From Acidimicrobiales bacterium (lineage in GTDB: Bacteria > Actinomycetota > Acidimicrobiia > Acidimicrobiales > SZUA-35): a DNA stretch of 50,691 bases. The stretch lies in the NCBI GenBank assembly GCA_028285495.1, contig JANQPB010000041.1:1-50691 (forward strand). The letters run 5' to 3'. Both the position numbers and the translations under genes were made by a program. The notes under the pieces are model-generated. The model was not told the DNA's origin. It worked only from the letters and a program-made list of their open reading frames with translations, and searched no databases. Below are positions 15,234 through 23,048 of this stretch, in pieces (the stretch's first letter is position 1; every line of letters starts with the position of its first letter).

Positions 15234-15710
15234 TTGCACGTCGAAATGACGGTCAACGGGCAATCGCGCGCTGGCGACGTCGAGCCGCGAACTCTGCTCG
15301 TCCACTACCTACGCGACGACCTGGAACTCACCGGCACCAACATCGGGTGCGACACGTCATCGTGTGGCGCCTGCACCGTGCACGTCGGCGGCGAGTCCGT
15401 GAAGTCCTGCACCATGCTGGCCGTCCAGGCCCGCGGCGAGGACGTCACCACCATCGAGGGGATGGCCACCAACGGCGAGCTCCATCCCATGCAGCAGGCC
15501 TTCATGGAGTGCCACGGCCTCCAGTGCGGCTACTGCACCCCCGGCATGATCATGGCCGCCACCTCGTTGCTGGCCGAGAACCCGAACCCGACCGAGGCCG
15601 AGGTCCGTGAGGGGCTCGAAGGCAACCTCTGCCGCTGCACCGGTTACCACAACATCGTGAAGGCCGTCCTGCAGGCCGCCGACGGAGGCACCAACGGAGG
15701 TGCGTCATGA
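15234..15710 (+). CDS. coxS: Molybdenum hydroxylase small subunit, [2Fe-2S] (CoxS family)
   Basis: A 158-residue iron-sulfur subunit of the xanthine dehydrogenase/CO dehydrogenase family. The plant-type cluster is bound by GCDTSSCGACTVHV and the following C, and the second cluster by CGYCTPGM and CRCTGY. It passes electrons from the molybdenum site to the FAD subunit. The TTG at 15234 is preferred because AGGGGG lies 7 nt upstream; the ATG at 15246 is too far from it. The gene overlaps coxL by 4 nt. Subunit order S-L-M is that of form II-type clusters. Confidence 0.9.
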   Translation: MHVEMTVNGQSRAGDVEPRTLLVHYLRDDLELTGTNIGCDTSSCGACTVHVGGESVKSCTMLAVQARGEDVTTIEGMATNGELHPMQQAFMECHGLQCGYCTPGMIMAATSLLAENPNPTEAEVREGLEGNLCRCTGYHNIVKAVLQAADGGTNGGAS

Positions 15711-18079
15711 CCGTGATGGGCACACCCCGCCTCCGCAAGGAGGACCCGAAGCTCCTCACCGGTGAGGGCAAGTACGTCGACGACCTCCAGGTCCCGGGCC
15801 AGCTGTGGATGGGCATGGTCCGCAGCCCGATGGCCCACGCCAGGATCAACGGCATCGACACGTCGGCGGCCGAGGCCGCCGACGGCGTCCACGCCGTCTA
15901 CACCGGCGCCCAGCTGAACGACATGGGCCTGTGGGCCGCGCCGTTGCCCTGCGCCTGGCCGGTCACCCCCGACATGGTCAACCCGCCCCACTACCCGGCC
16001 GCCACCGACGAGGTCCACCACGTCGGCGAGATCGTCGCCGTCGTCCTGGCCGACAGCCGCTACGGCGCCGCCGATGCGGCCGAGCTGGTCGACGTCGACT
16101 ACGAGCCGCTCCCGGCGGTGGCGTCGATCGAGGCCGCCAGGGACGGGTCGGCGACGGCCCACTCCGACCTGGAGTCGAACAAGGCCTACCACTGGCCGCT
16201 GATTCCCGATCCGGATGCGCTCGAGGCGGCGTTCGCCAACGCAACCCACACGGTCAAGGCCGAGTTCGTGCAGCAGCGGCTGATCCCGTCGGCCATGGAG
16301 CCCCGGGGCGTGCTGGCGATCCCGTCGCCGGCCGGCGGCGACCTGACCCTCTATTCGGCCACCCAGGTGCCGCACATCCTCAAGGTGATGATCGCCGCCA
16401 CCACCGGCCTGCCCGAGGGCAAGCTCCGCATCGTGGCCCCCGCCGTCGGCGGTGGGTTCGGGGCCAAGCTCAACATCAACCCCGACGAGATCCTGGCCGC
16501 CACCCTGGCCAACAAGCTGTCCCGACCGGTTCGGTGGACCGAGTCCCGGTCAGAGGCGGCGTTCTCCACCCACCAGGGTCGTGGCCAGATCCAGACGATC
16601 GAGCTGGCGGCCGACGCCGACGGCAAGCTCCTCGGCTGCCGGGTCCACCTCGACGCCGACATGGGCGCCTACATGATGCTGATCACCCCCGGGGTGCCGC
16701 TGCTCGGCAGCTTCCTCTACACGGGCGTGTACGCGGTGCCGGCCTTCGGCTTCACGTGCGACGGCTACTTCACCAACCTCACCCCGACCGATGCCTACCG
16801 CGGCGCCGGCCGGCCCGAGGCCAGCTACGCCATCGAGCGGGCCATGGACCTCCTGGCCGGCGAGGTCGGCGTCGGACCGGACGAGATCCGCCGTCGCAAC
16901 TACCTCGGTGGAGGCGAGCACTTCGAGAACCTCGAGACGCCGGCCACCCTGGTGTTCGACTCGGGCAACTACGGTCCGAACCTCGACGCCGCGCTGGAGA
17001 TGGCGGGCTACGCCGACCTCCGGGCCGAGCAGCAGGCCAGGCGCGACGCCGGTTCGAGCACCCAGCTGGGCATCGGGCTGTGCACCTACGTCGAGATCTG
17101 CGGCCTGGCCCCCAGCCGGGCCCTCGGCGGTCTCAACTACGGGGCCGGCGGCTGGGAGCACGCCGTCGTGCGGTTCCTGCCAACCGGCAAGGTCGAGGTC
17201 GTGTCGGGCTCGACCCCACACGGGCAGGGCCACGAGACCTCGTGGTCGATGATCGTGGCCGACAAGCTCGGCGTCGATCCGGACGACGTGACCGTGCTGC
17301 ACTCCGACACCGCCATCAGCCCGCTCGGCCTCGACACCTACGGGTCGCGGTCGCTTGCGGTCGGTGGCGTCGCCATCGCCATGGCCTGCGACAAGGTCAT
17401 CGACAAGGCGAAGGAGATCGCAGCCCACCAGCTCGAGGCCAACCCGGACGATCTCGAGTTCGACGCCGGCAGCTTCACGGTCAAGGGCTCGCCCGACAAG
17501 ACCATGCCGATCCAGAGCGTGGCCTTCGGGGCCTTCACCGCCCACGACCTGCCGGACGACATGGAGCCGAACCTGCAGGAGCAGGTGACGTTCGATCCGC
17601 CCAACTTCGCCTTCCCCTTCGGCACCCACGTTGCCGTCGTCGAGGTCGACGAGGAGACCGGCCGGGTCGACCTGATCGACTACATCGCCATCGACGACTG
17701 CGGCAACCAGGTCAACCCGCTGATCGTCGAGGGCCAGGTCCACGGCGGCATCGTCCAGGGCGTGGCCCAGGCCCTCTGGGAGGGTGCGGCCTACGACGAG
17801 GACGGCAACTGCAAGAACCCGTCGTTCCTCGACTACCTGGTGCCGTCGCCGACCGAGGTCCCCAGCATGAAGCTCGGTTTCACGACCACCCCGTCGACCA
17901 GCAACCCGCTCGGGGTGAAGGGCGTCGGCGAGGCCGGCACCATCGGCTCGGCCGCCGCGGTCATCAACGCCGTGTGCGACGCCCTGTCGCCGCATGGCAT
18001 CAAGGACCTGCCCATGCCGGCCACCCCGGCCGTCGTGTGGAAGGCCATCCAGTCGTCCAAGAACGGAGGTCAGTCGTGA
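15707..18079 (+). CDS. coxL: Molybdenum hydroxylase large subunit, form II CoxL type
   Basis: A 790-residue molybdopterin-binding catalytic subunit. It has an N-terminal Ald_Xan_dh domain (GKYVDDLQVPGQLWMGMVRSP), the VGGGFGAKLNINPDE motif, and a C-terminal GVGEAGTIGS block with the expected catalytic Glu region. The diagnostic active-site loop is AYRGAGR (residues 363-369). This marks form II or related hydroxylases; the true form I CO dehydrogenase has AYxCSFR. The substrate is therefore uncertain: CO oxidation is not established for this class and another aldehyde or N-heterocycle is possible. It overlaps coxS and coxM by 4 nt each. MoxR and CoxE-like genes that could serve in cofactor maturation lie about 19 kb away. 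Confidence 0.9.
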   Translation: MTVMGTPRLRKEDPKLLTGEGKYVDDLQVPGQLWMGMVRSPMAHARINGIDTSAAEAADGVHAVYTGAQLNDMGLWAAPLPCAWPVTPDMVNPPHYPAATDEVHHVGEIVAVVLADSRYGAADAAELVDVDYEPLPAVASIEAARDGSATAHSDLESNKAYHWPLIPDPDALEAAFANATHTVKAEFVQQRLIPSAMEPRGVLAIPSPAGGDLTLYSATQVPHILKVMIAATTGLPEGKLRIVAPAVGGGFGAKLNINPDEILAATLANKLSRPVRWTESRSEAAFSTHQGRGQIQTIELAADADGKLLGCRVHLDADMGAYMMLITPGVPLLGSFLYTGVYAVPAFGFTCDGYFTNLTPTDAYRGAGRPEASYAIERAMDLLAGEVGVGPDEIRRRNYLGGGEHFENLETPATLVFDSGNYGPNLDAALEMAGYADLRAEQQARRDAGSSTQLGIGLCTYVEICGLAPSRALGGLNYGAGGWEHAVVRFLPTGKVEVVSGSTPHGQGHETSWSMIVADKLGVDPDDVTVLHSDTAISPLGLDTYGSRSLAVGGVAIAMACDKVIDKAKEIAAHQLEANPDDLEFDAGSFTVKGSPDKTMPIQSVAFGAFTAHDLPDDMEPNLQEQVTFDPPNFAFPFGTHVAVVEVDEETGRVDLIDYIAIDDCGNQVNPLIVEGQVHGGIVQGVAQALWEGAAYDEDGNCKNPSFLDYLVPSPTEVPSMKLGFTTTPSTSNPLGVKGVGEAGTIGSAAAVINAVCDALSPHGIKDLPMPATPAVVWKAIQSSKNGGQS

Positions 18080-18900
18080 TTCCAGCAACGTTCGACTACG
18101 TCGAGGCTGAGTCGGCCGACGCCGCACTGGCCGCCCTGGCCCAGCACGGCGACGAGGCCAAGCTGATGGCCGGTGGCCACAGCCTGATCCCGCTGATGCG
18201 GTTCCGGCTGGCCACCCCCGGCGTCATCGTCGACATCGGTCGGCTGTCCGACCTCAGCTACATCAACGACGGCGGCGACCACATCGCCATCGGGGCCCTC
18301 ACCCGCCACATGGCGGTGGAGACCAGCGACCTCCTCACGACCGAGGTGCCGCTGCTGGCCCATGTCGCCTCCCAGGTCGGCGACCCGTCGGTCCGGCACC
18401 GGGGCACGATCGGCGGTTCGATCGCCCACGGCGACCCGGCCTCCGACCTCCCGGCCGCGCTGCTGGCGCTGCAGGGCTCGGTCGTGGTCAAGGGGCCGGG
18501 CGGCGAGCGGGTCATCCCGGCCGGTGAGCTGTTCACCGGGTTCCTGGAGACCGCCGTCGGGCCAGACGAGATGATCACCGAGGTCCGGGTGCCGAAGGTG
18601 CCCGGGGCCGGCTGGTCCTACCAGAAGTTCAACCGGCGGGCCCAGGACTGGGCGATCGTCGGTTGTGCGGCGGTGGCCAACGGGTCGACCACGGTGTCGC
18701 TGGTCAACATGGGTCCGACCCCGATTCTGGCCTCGGCCGTCAACGACGCCCTGGCCTCCGGGGCCGACGTCGATGCCGCCTCGGCCGTCGCGGCCCAGGG
18801 CACGGAGCCTCCGGAGGACCTCAACGGCGACGTCGAGTACCGCACGGCCCTGGCCCAGGTGCTGGTCAAGCGGGCCCTGACCGAGGCCAGCGGCGGCTGA
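18076..18900 (+). CDS. coxM: Molybdenum hydroxylase FAD-binding subunit (CoxM family)
   Basis: A 274-residue FAD-binding medium subunit. The FAD_binding_5 signature is clear: AKLMAGGHSLIPLMRFR early, then RHRGTIGGSIAHGDPASDLPAALLAL, and a CO_deh_flav_C-like end (YQKFNRRAQDWAIVGCAA). It would accept electrons from CoxS and pass them to the quinone pool or another acceptor. The GTG start overlaps the coxL stop (GTGA), with GGAGG at 18065-18069. The gene ends the operon; a GC-rich hairpin follows. Confidence 0.9.
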   Translation: MIPATFDYVEAESADAALAALAQHGDEAKLMAGGHSLIPLMRFRLATPGVIVDIGRLSDLSYINDGGDHIAIGALTRHMAVETSDLLTTEVPLLAHVASQVGDPSVRHRGTIGGSIAHGDPASDLPAALLALQGSVVVKGPGGERVIPAGELFTGFLETAVGPDEMITEVRVPKVPGAGWSYQKFNRRAQDWAIVGCAAVANGSTTVSLVNMGPTPILASAVNDALASGADVDAASAVAAQGTEPPEDLNGDVEYRTALAQVLVKRALTEASGG

Positions 18901-18933
18901 CCGACCGGTCACCGACCACCACGGACCGATCAC

Positions 18934-18968
18934 GCACGGCCGGGTCCCTCGGGGCCCGGCCGTCGTGC
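18934..18968 (+). terminator. Hairpin terminator after coxM
   Basis: CGGCCGGG (18937-18944) pairs perfectly with CCCGGCCG (18955-18962). Outer GCA/TGC pairs are separated by a 3-nt bulge. It starts 34 nt after the coxM stop. Confidence 0.65.
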
Positions 18969-18993
18969 TGCCCCGGATCGCCACGCCACGACC

Positions 18994-19002
18994 TGCTACG
19001 TT
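18994..19002 (+). promoter_or_regulatory. Extended -10 candidate for the glycan operon
   Basis: TGCTACGTT is an extended -10 pattern (TG-n-TACGTT) located 57 nt before the first gene of the sulfotransferase operon and just after the cox terminator. No matching -35 is seen. Confidence 0.3.
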
Positions 19003-19059
19003 GACGGGCGGGTGACCATCCCCATGCCGTGACTTCGAGCAGACGGGACGCGAGGGCGG

Positions 19060-19998
19060 GTGACGACGGGCGTGCGAGACGACCTGGCCGACGACACACC
19101 GGACGGTGTCGTGGTGACCGGCTGCCACCGGTCGGGCACCTCGCTGGTCGCCCGGATCATGGCCGCGCTCGGTCGCGACCCCGGCCCGCCGGGCGATCTC
19201 CGCGCCGCGGACCGCTTCAACCCGGACGGCTATCTCGAACGCCTTGCGGTGGTGGCATGGAGTGACGCCTGCCTCCGGGCGGCAGGGGGCTGGGCCTCGG
19301 GGCCACCGGACGCCGACGCCGTCGACGCACTCGGCCGGACGACGGTCGCCCCGACGTTGGAGCAGGCCCTGGCCGCGCTCGGCCATCGGTCGTGGTTCGT
19401 CAAGGATCCGCGACTGGCGTTGCTGCTCGGTCCCTGGTTCCGGCAGCGGCCGGACCGGGACGATCTCGTCGTTGCGGTCGTCCGCCGGCCGGCCGACGTC
19501 GCACGGTCCCTCGGCCATCGCAGCGGCTATCGACCGGCCCTCGGTCTCGGCCTGTGGGAGCGCTACAACCGGGCGATGGCGACCGATCTCGCCGGGCGTC
19601 GCTCGGTGGTCGTGCCCTACGAGGGATTGGTCGAGCGACCCGGTCGGTGGTGCCGGATCCTGGCTGCGGCGGTCGGGCTCGACCCGACGTCCGATGCGCG
19701 ACCCGAGGCCGCCGCGTCGCTGGTCACCTCGGGCCCGTCCCGATCGCCGGCCGGGCGGTCCAGCTCCATCGAAGCACCCCCCGCCCTCGACGATCTCTAC
19801 CGGCAACTGGTCGAGGCGTCCGGTGCCCACGCCCGCTTCCCGGCCGTGCCGGTCGGCCCGATGACCGCCGAGAGCGCAGCCGCGTTGGCGGCCCAGCGAC
19901 GCCGGCTCCGGGTTGTCGAGCCCCTTCGCCGGGCACCCCGCGTCCGGACCTTTCTCGACCAGCTGCCGGGCACGATCCGGACGGTGGGCCGGCGATGA
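19060..19998 (+). CDS. Sulfotransferase-family protein
   Basis: A 312-residue protein with the PAPS-binding pattern of sulfotransferases. VVVTGCHRSGTSLVARIM near residue 20 is the 5'-phosphosulfate loop (RSGTS), and VAVVRRPADVARS near residue 140 matches the 3'-phosphate site (R and S). Family members transfer sulfate to a sugar or other hydroxyl. It opens a run of six same-strand genes with overlaps or gaps of a few bases, all fitting glycan or small-molecule tailoring. The GTG start at 19060 has GAGGGCGG immediately upstream. The acceptor cannot be read from sequence. Confidence 0.78.
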   Translation: MTTGVRDDLADDTPDGVVVTGCHRSGTSLVARIMAALGRDPGPPGDLRAADRFNPDGYLERLAVVAWSDACLRAAGGWASGPPDADAVDALGRTTVAPTLEQALAALGHRSWFVKDPRLALLLGPWFRQRPDRDDLVVAVVRRPADVARSLGHRSGYRPALGLGLWERYNRAMATDLAGRRSVVVPYEGLVERPGRWCRILAAAVGLDPTSDARPEAAASLVTSGPSRSPAGRSSSIEAPPALDDLYRQLVEASGAHARFPAVPVGPMTAESAAALAAQRRRLRVVEPLRRAPRVRTFLDQLPGTIRTVGRR

Positions 19999-20456
19999 CC
20001 GGTCGGCGGAGGCTCGTTGCGGTGACGAGCAGCGGCGGCGTGCTGCTCGACATGCTCGCCCTCCGCGACTGGCTGCGCTGGCACGAGGTCACGTGGATCG
20101 CGGTTGCGGCCCACGACACCGAGGTGGCGCTGGTCGACGAGGGCGTGATCTGGGACGCCGAGGCCGACGCGTCCCGCCCGCTCGGTCTGCCCGCCGCCGT
20201 CGTCAGGGCCGCTCGCCACCTGCGCCGCCTTCGGCCGGATGCGGTGCTGTCGGCCGGCACCGGCATCGCCGTCGCCTATTTCATCGCCGCCCGGATCCTC
20301 GGGGTGCCGTCGATCTTCGTGCACACCCAGAACGTGGTCCGCCGACCGGGCCGGGCCGGTCGGATCTGCGGACGCCTGGCCTCGGTCGAGATCGTCCAGG
20401 AGGAGGCACTGGCCGAGGCGAAGCCCGGCGCCGTCCACACGGGGATGCTGTACTGA
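19995..20456 (+). CDS. Alg14/PssD-like glycosyltransferase subunit
   Basis: A 153-residue protein resembling the membrane-binding half of a split GT28-type glycosyltransferase (PssD, eukaryotic Alg14). It shows VAVTSSGGVLLDMLAL at the N-terminus, RRLRPDAVLSAGTGIAVAYFIAARILGVPSIFVHT in its core region, and a C-terminal acidic tail. Such proteins anchor and complete the active site of a PssE/Alg13 partner, and the very next gene is that partner. The ATG overlaps the sulfotransferase stop (ATGA), and its own stop overlaps the next ATG by one base. Confidence 0.8.
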   Translation: MTGRRRLVAVTSSGGVLLDMLALRDWLRWHEVTWIAVAAHDTEVALVDEGVIWDAEADASRPLGLPAAVVRAARHLRRLRPDAVLSAGTGIAVAYFIAARILGVPSIFVHTQNVVRRPGRAGRICGRLASVEIVQEEALAEAKPGAVHTGMLY

Positions 20457-21031
20457 TGGACGGCGCCGGAGGCATGGATGGGCTGGACGTCGTCGTCACC
20501 GTCGGTATGGGTCGGTTCCCGTTCGACCGGCTGGTCGCCGCCATCGAACCCCTCTGCGCCGAGCATCGGGTCGTCGCCCAGACCGGGGTGTCTCGGCTCC
20601 GGCTCCCGTGTCGCCAACACGACTACCTCCCCTCGGACGAGCTCGTCGAGCTGTGTCGTCGCGCCGACGTGGTCATCACCCACGCCGGCAACACGGTTCG
20701 CCTCCTGCAGCGGATGGGTCGGGTACCGCTGTCGGTCGCCCGCCGCCCGGACCTCGGCGAGATGGCCGACGACCATCAGGTGCGCTTCCTCGAGCTCGAG
20801 CGTCGCCGGGGCCGGGTCGTGGCCGTCGACGAGGTCGACCGACTGCCCGAGTTGGTCGCCGCCCACCCGTCGACCGCGAGGCGTCTGCTGGCCGAGCGAC
20901 CGCCACCGCCCGACGTCGACCCCGACCTCGTCGCCGCCCGCCTCGACGAGGCGCTCGAGCGGGCGGTCGGCGGTGGCCGGGCCCGGTCGTGGCCGCCGGG
21001 GAGACCGAGGAGACCTCGATGGATGAGGTGA
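20456..21031 (+). CDS. Alg13/PssE-like glycosyltransferase subunit
   Basis: A 191-residue protein matching the C-terminal half of GT28 enzymes: VVVTVGMGRFPFDRLV, then ADVVITHAGNTVRLLQRMG and PDLGEMADDHQVRFLELE. This half binds the nucleotide-sugar donor. With the preceding PssD/Alg14-like protein it should form a two-part transferase that adds a sugar to a lipid-linked or other acceptor. The start at 20456 gives a TGATG coupling; an ATG at 20474 is an alternative. The end overlaps the following radical SAM gene by 13 nt. Confidence 0.8.
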   Translation: MDGAGGMDGLDVVVTVGMGRFPFDRLVAAIEPLCAEHRVVAQTGVSRLRLPCRQHDYLPSDELVELCRRADVVITHAGNTVRLLQRMGRVPLSVARRPDLGEMADDHQVRFLELERRRGRVVAVDEVDRLPELVAAHPSTARRLLAERPPPPDVDPDLVAARLDEALERAVGGGRARSWPPGRPRRPRWMR

Positions 21032-22197
21032 CACCCGTACCGGTCGCCCTGGGGCCCCGTCGCGGCGCTCCGCCGCCCCGATCGCTTCGAGGCGCCGGAG
21101 CGGTCGACGCCGCCCGCCTCGGACTCTTCGCAGCCAAGCTCCGGGTCAAGGAGCACCTGTTGCCCGGCCTGCACGTTCGGCCACTGGTGGCCGAGCTGTT
21201 CCTGACCGACAACTGCAATCTCCGGTGCACCAGCTGCGCCTGCTGGCGGAGCGAGACCGAGGAGGAGCTCACGACCGCCGAGTGGCGCGACGTGCTCGAT
21301 CAACTCCGCCAGCTCCGCTTCGTGAAGGTGAACATGACCGGCGGAGAGCCGCTCCTGCGTCCGGACGCCATCGAGCTCATCGCCTACGCAACCGACATCG
21401 GCTTGCGGACCGTCCACCTCAACACCAACGCCACGATGCTCGACCCCTACCGCCAGCGCCTGCTCCGAGAGGCCGGAGTGCGGAGCTTCAACGTCTCCGT
21501 CGACGGGCCCGACGCCGCGATCCACGATGGGGTCCGGGGCCGACGCGGTGCGTTCGAGCGGACCATGGCCAACCTCCGGGCCCTGCTCGACCGGTCGGAC
21601 CGCGACCAGTTCGACGTGCGGTTGAGCTTCACGGTGCTGCGGTCGAACGCCGATGCCGTTCCCGCCATGGGTCGCCTGGCCCGCTCGCTCGGCGTACCGC
21701 TGTATCTCAATCTCGGTAGCGACACCACCTTCCTGTTCCGCGACCCCGAGATCAGCGCTGCCATCGACGTGGAGTCGGATCGGCTGGAGGCGTCGATCGA
21801 GGAGCTCCGGGCGATGGCCAGGGCCGATCCCGAGCTCTTGCCGACCCCGAGCCAGCTCGACTACGCACTCGCGCACTTCGGCGACCTCAAGCAAGCCGAT
21901 CTGCCCTGTGTGGAGAGTCAGCTGAAGTTGCTGGTCCACTCGACGGGCGAGGTCGGCGGCTGCTGGGGCCACGACGCCTCGATGAACCTGCGTCGGCACC
22001 GGCTGGCCGACATCATCGACAGCGACGACTACCGAGAGTCGCACCGGCGCTTCTTCCGCAAGGAGTGCGTTGGCTGCGGCAGTGGCTACGCCCTCAATCT
22101 CCGGCTGCGGGCGAACACCCACATCCGGGATCGTCGCCGCCGTCGGTTCGATGGACCTTCGGTCGACCCGGATCGGCGACCGGTCGAGGAGCGCTGA
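21019..22197 (+). CDS. Radical SAM enzyme with C-terminal Cys-rich (SPASM-like) region
   Basis: A 392-residue radical SAM protein. LFLTDNCNLRCTSCACW contains the CxxxCxxC triad for the SAM-binding [4Fe-4S] cluster, and NMTGGEPLLRPD is the SAM-contacting GGE motif. The C-terminus has extra Cys (LPCVESQL, GGCWGHD and KECVGCGSGY) suggesting an auxiliary cluster. No short peptide gene that would be a RiPP precursor is seen nearby, so a sugar, lipid or nucleotide substrate is as likely as a peptide. The ATG at 21019 lies inside the end of the PssE-like gene, implying translational coupling. Confidence 0.88.
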   Translation: MDEVTPVPVALGPRRGAPPPRSLRGAGAVDAARLGLFAAKLRVKEHLLPGLHVRPLVAELFLTDNCNLRCTSCACWRSETEEELTTAEWRDVLDQLRQLRFVKVNMTGGEPLLRPDAIELIAYATDIGLRTVHLNTNATMLDPYRQRLLREAGVRSFNVSVDGPDAAIHDGVRGRRGAFERTMANLRALLDRSDRDQFDVRLSFTVLRSNADAVPAMGRLARSLGVPLYLNLGSDTTFLFRDPEISAAIDVESDRLEASIEELRAMARADPELLPTPSQLDYALAHFGDLKQADLPCVESQLKLLVHSTGEVGGCWGHDASMNLRRHRLADIIDSDDYRESHRRFFRKECVGCGSGYALNLRLRANTHIRDRRRRRFDGPSVDPDRRPVEER

Positions 22198-22198
22198 G

Positions 22199-23044
22199 GT
22201 GACGGTCGATCCACCGCTGCGGCGGCCGAGCGCTCCGCTGTACGACGCTCTTGCCGCCGACTACGCATCGCACTTCGAGGTCCCACATCGCTCCGCCTAC
22301 GACGCCCTGGCCTGGGAGCGCTCGATCGAGCGGCTCGAAGCGCCCGACTCGCTGGTCGTCGACATCGGCTGCGGGATCGGGCGATGGGCCAGCCGCCTCG
22401 TCGGGATCGGCCATCGAGTCGTCGGCATCGAGCCGGCCCCGGCCATGGCCGAGCGGGCTCGAGCGACGTCGGCCGGCCTGCCGACCGGCAGCTTCGAAGT
22501 GATCGAGGCTGCAGCGGAGGACGTCGGCGGCGATCGGATCGACGGTGCCGATCTCGTCGTGGCCATGGGCTCGCTCCAGTACTGCGCCGACCCGTCAGCG
22601 GTCGTCGGCAACGCCTTCGAGTGGCTCCGGCCCGGCGGCTCGCTCGCCGTCTTGGTCGACTCGTTGGTTGCGCTCAGCATGGAGCTGATCCGGTGCGGAC
22701 GAGCAGACGAGGCTCTGGCCCGGCTCGGCACCAGACGAGGCTGTTGGGCGCCCCAGGACGGTCCGGCGGCCGGTCTGGCCGCCGACCTCCACCTCTTCGA
22801 TGCGGCGGCGCTGCAACAGCTCCTGCTCGAGGTCGGCTTCGTCGCCGTTCGGCCGCACGGACTGCTCGTCACGGCAACGGCGATCGGTGTGCCCGCCCTC
22901 ATCGATCGGTTGAGCACCGACCCCGAGGGGGCGCTGGCGGCCGAGCGAGCCCTGGCCGACCAGCCCGTCCTGGCCGACCAGGGCAAACAGTTGCTCGTCC
23001 TGGCCAACCGGCCGAACGGGCGCCCGGGGCCAGGGCCGGGGTGA
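22199..23044 (+). CDS. Class I SAM-dependent methyltransferase
   Basis: A 281-residue methyltransferase: VVDIGCGIGRWASRLV (motif I), VVGIEPAPAMAERAR (motif II), ADLVVAMGSLQYCADPSAVV (post-motif region) and FEWLRPGGSLAVLVDS. It would methylate an O, N or C position of the operon's product. The GTG at 22199 begins 1 nt after the previous stop, with GAGGAG upstream; the open frame extends further back only through the preceding gene. The next gene starts 4 nt after its stop. Confidence 0.85.
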   Translation: MTVDPPLRRPSAPLYDALAADYASHFEVPHRSAYDALAWERSIERLEAPDSLVVDIGCGIGRWASRLVGIGHRVVGIEPAPAMAERARATSAGLPTGSFEVIEAAAEDVGGDRIDGADLVVAMGSLQYCADPSAVVGNAFEWLRPGGSLAVLVDSLVALSMELIRCGRADEALARLGTRRGCWAPQDGPAAGLAADLHLFDAAALQQLLLEVGFVAVRPHGLLVTATAIGVPALIDRLSTDPEGALAAERALADQPVLADQGKQLLVLANRPNGRPGPGPG

Positions 23045-23048
23045 TCGC

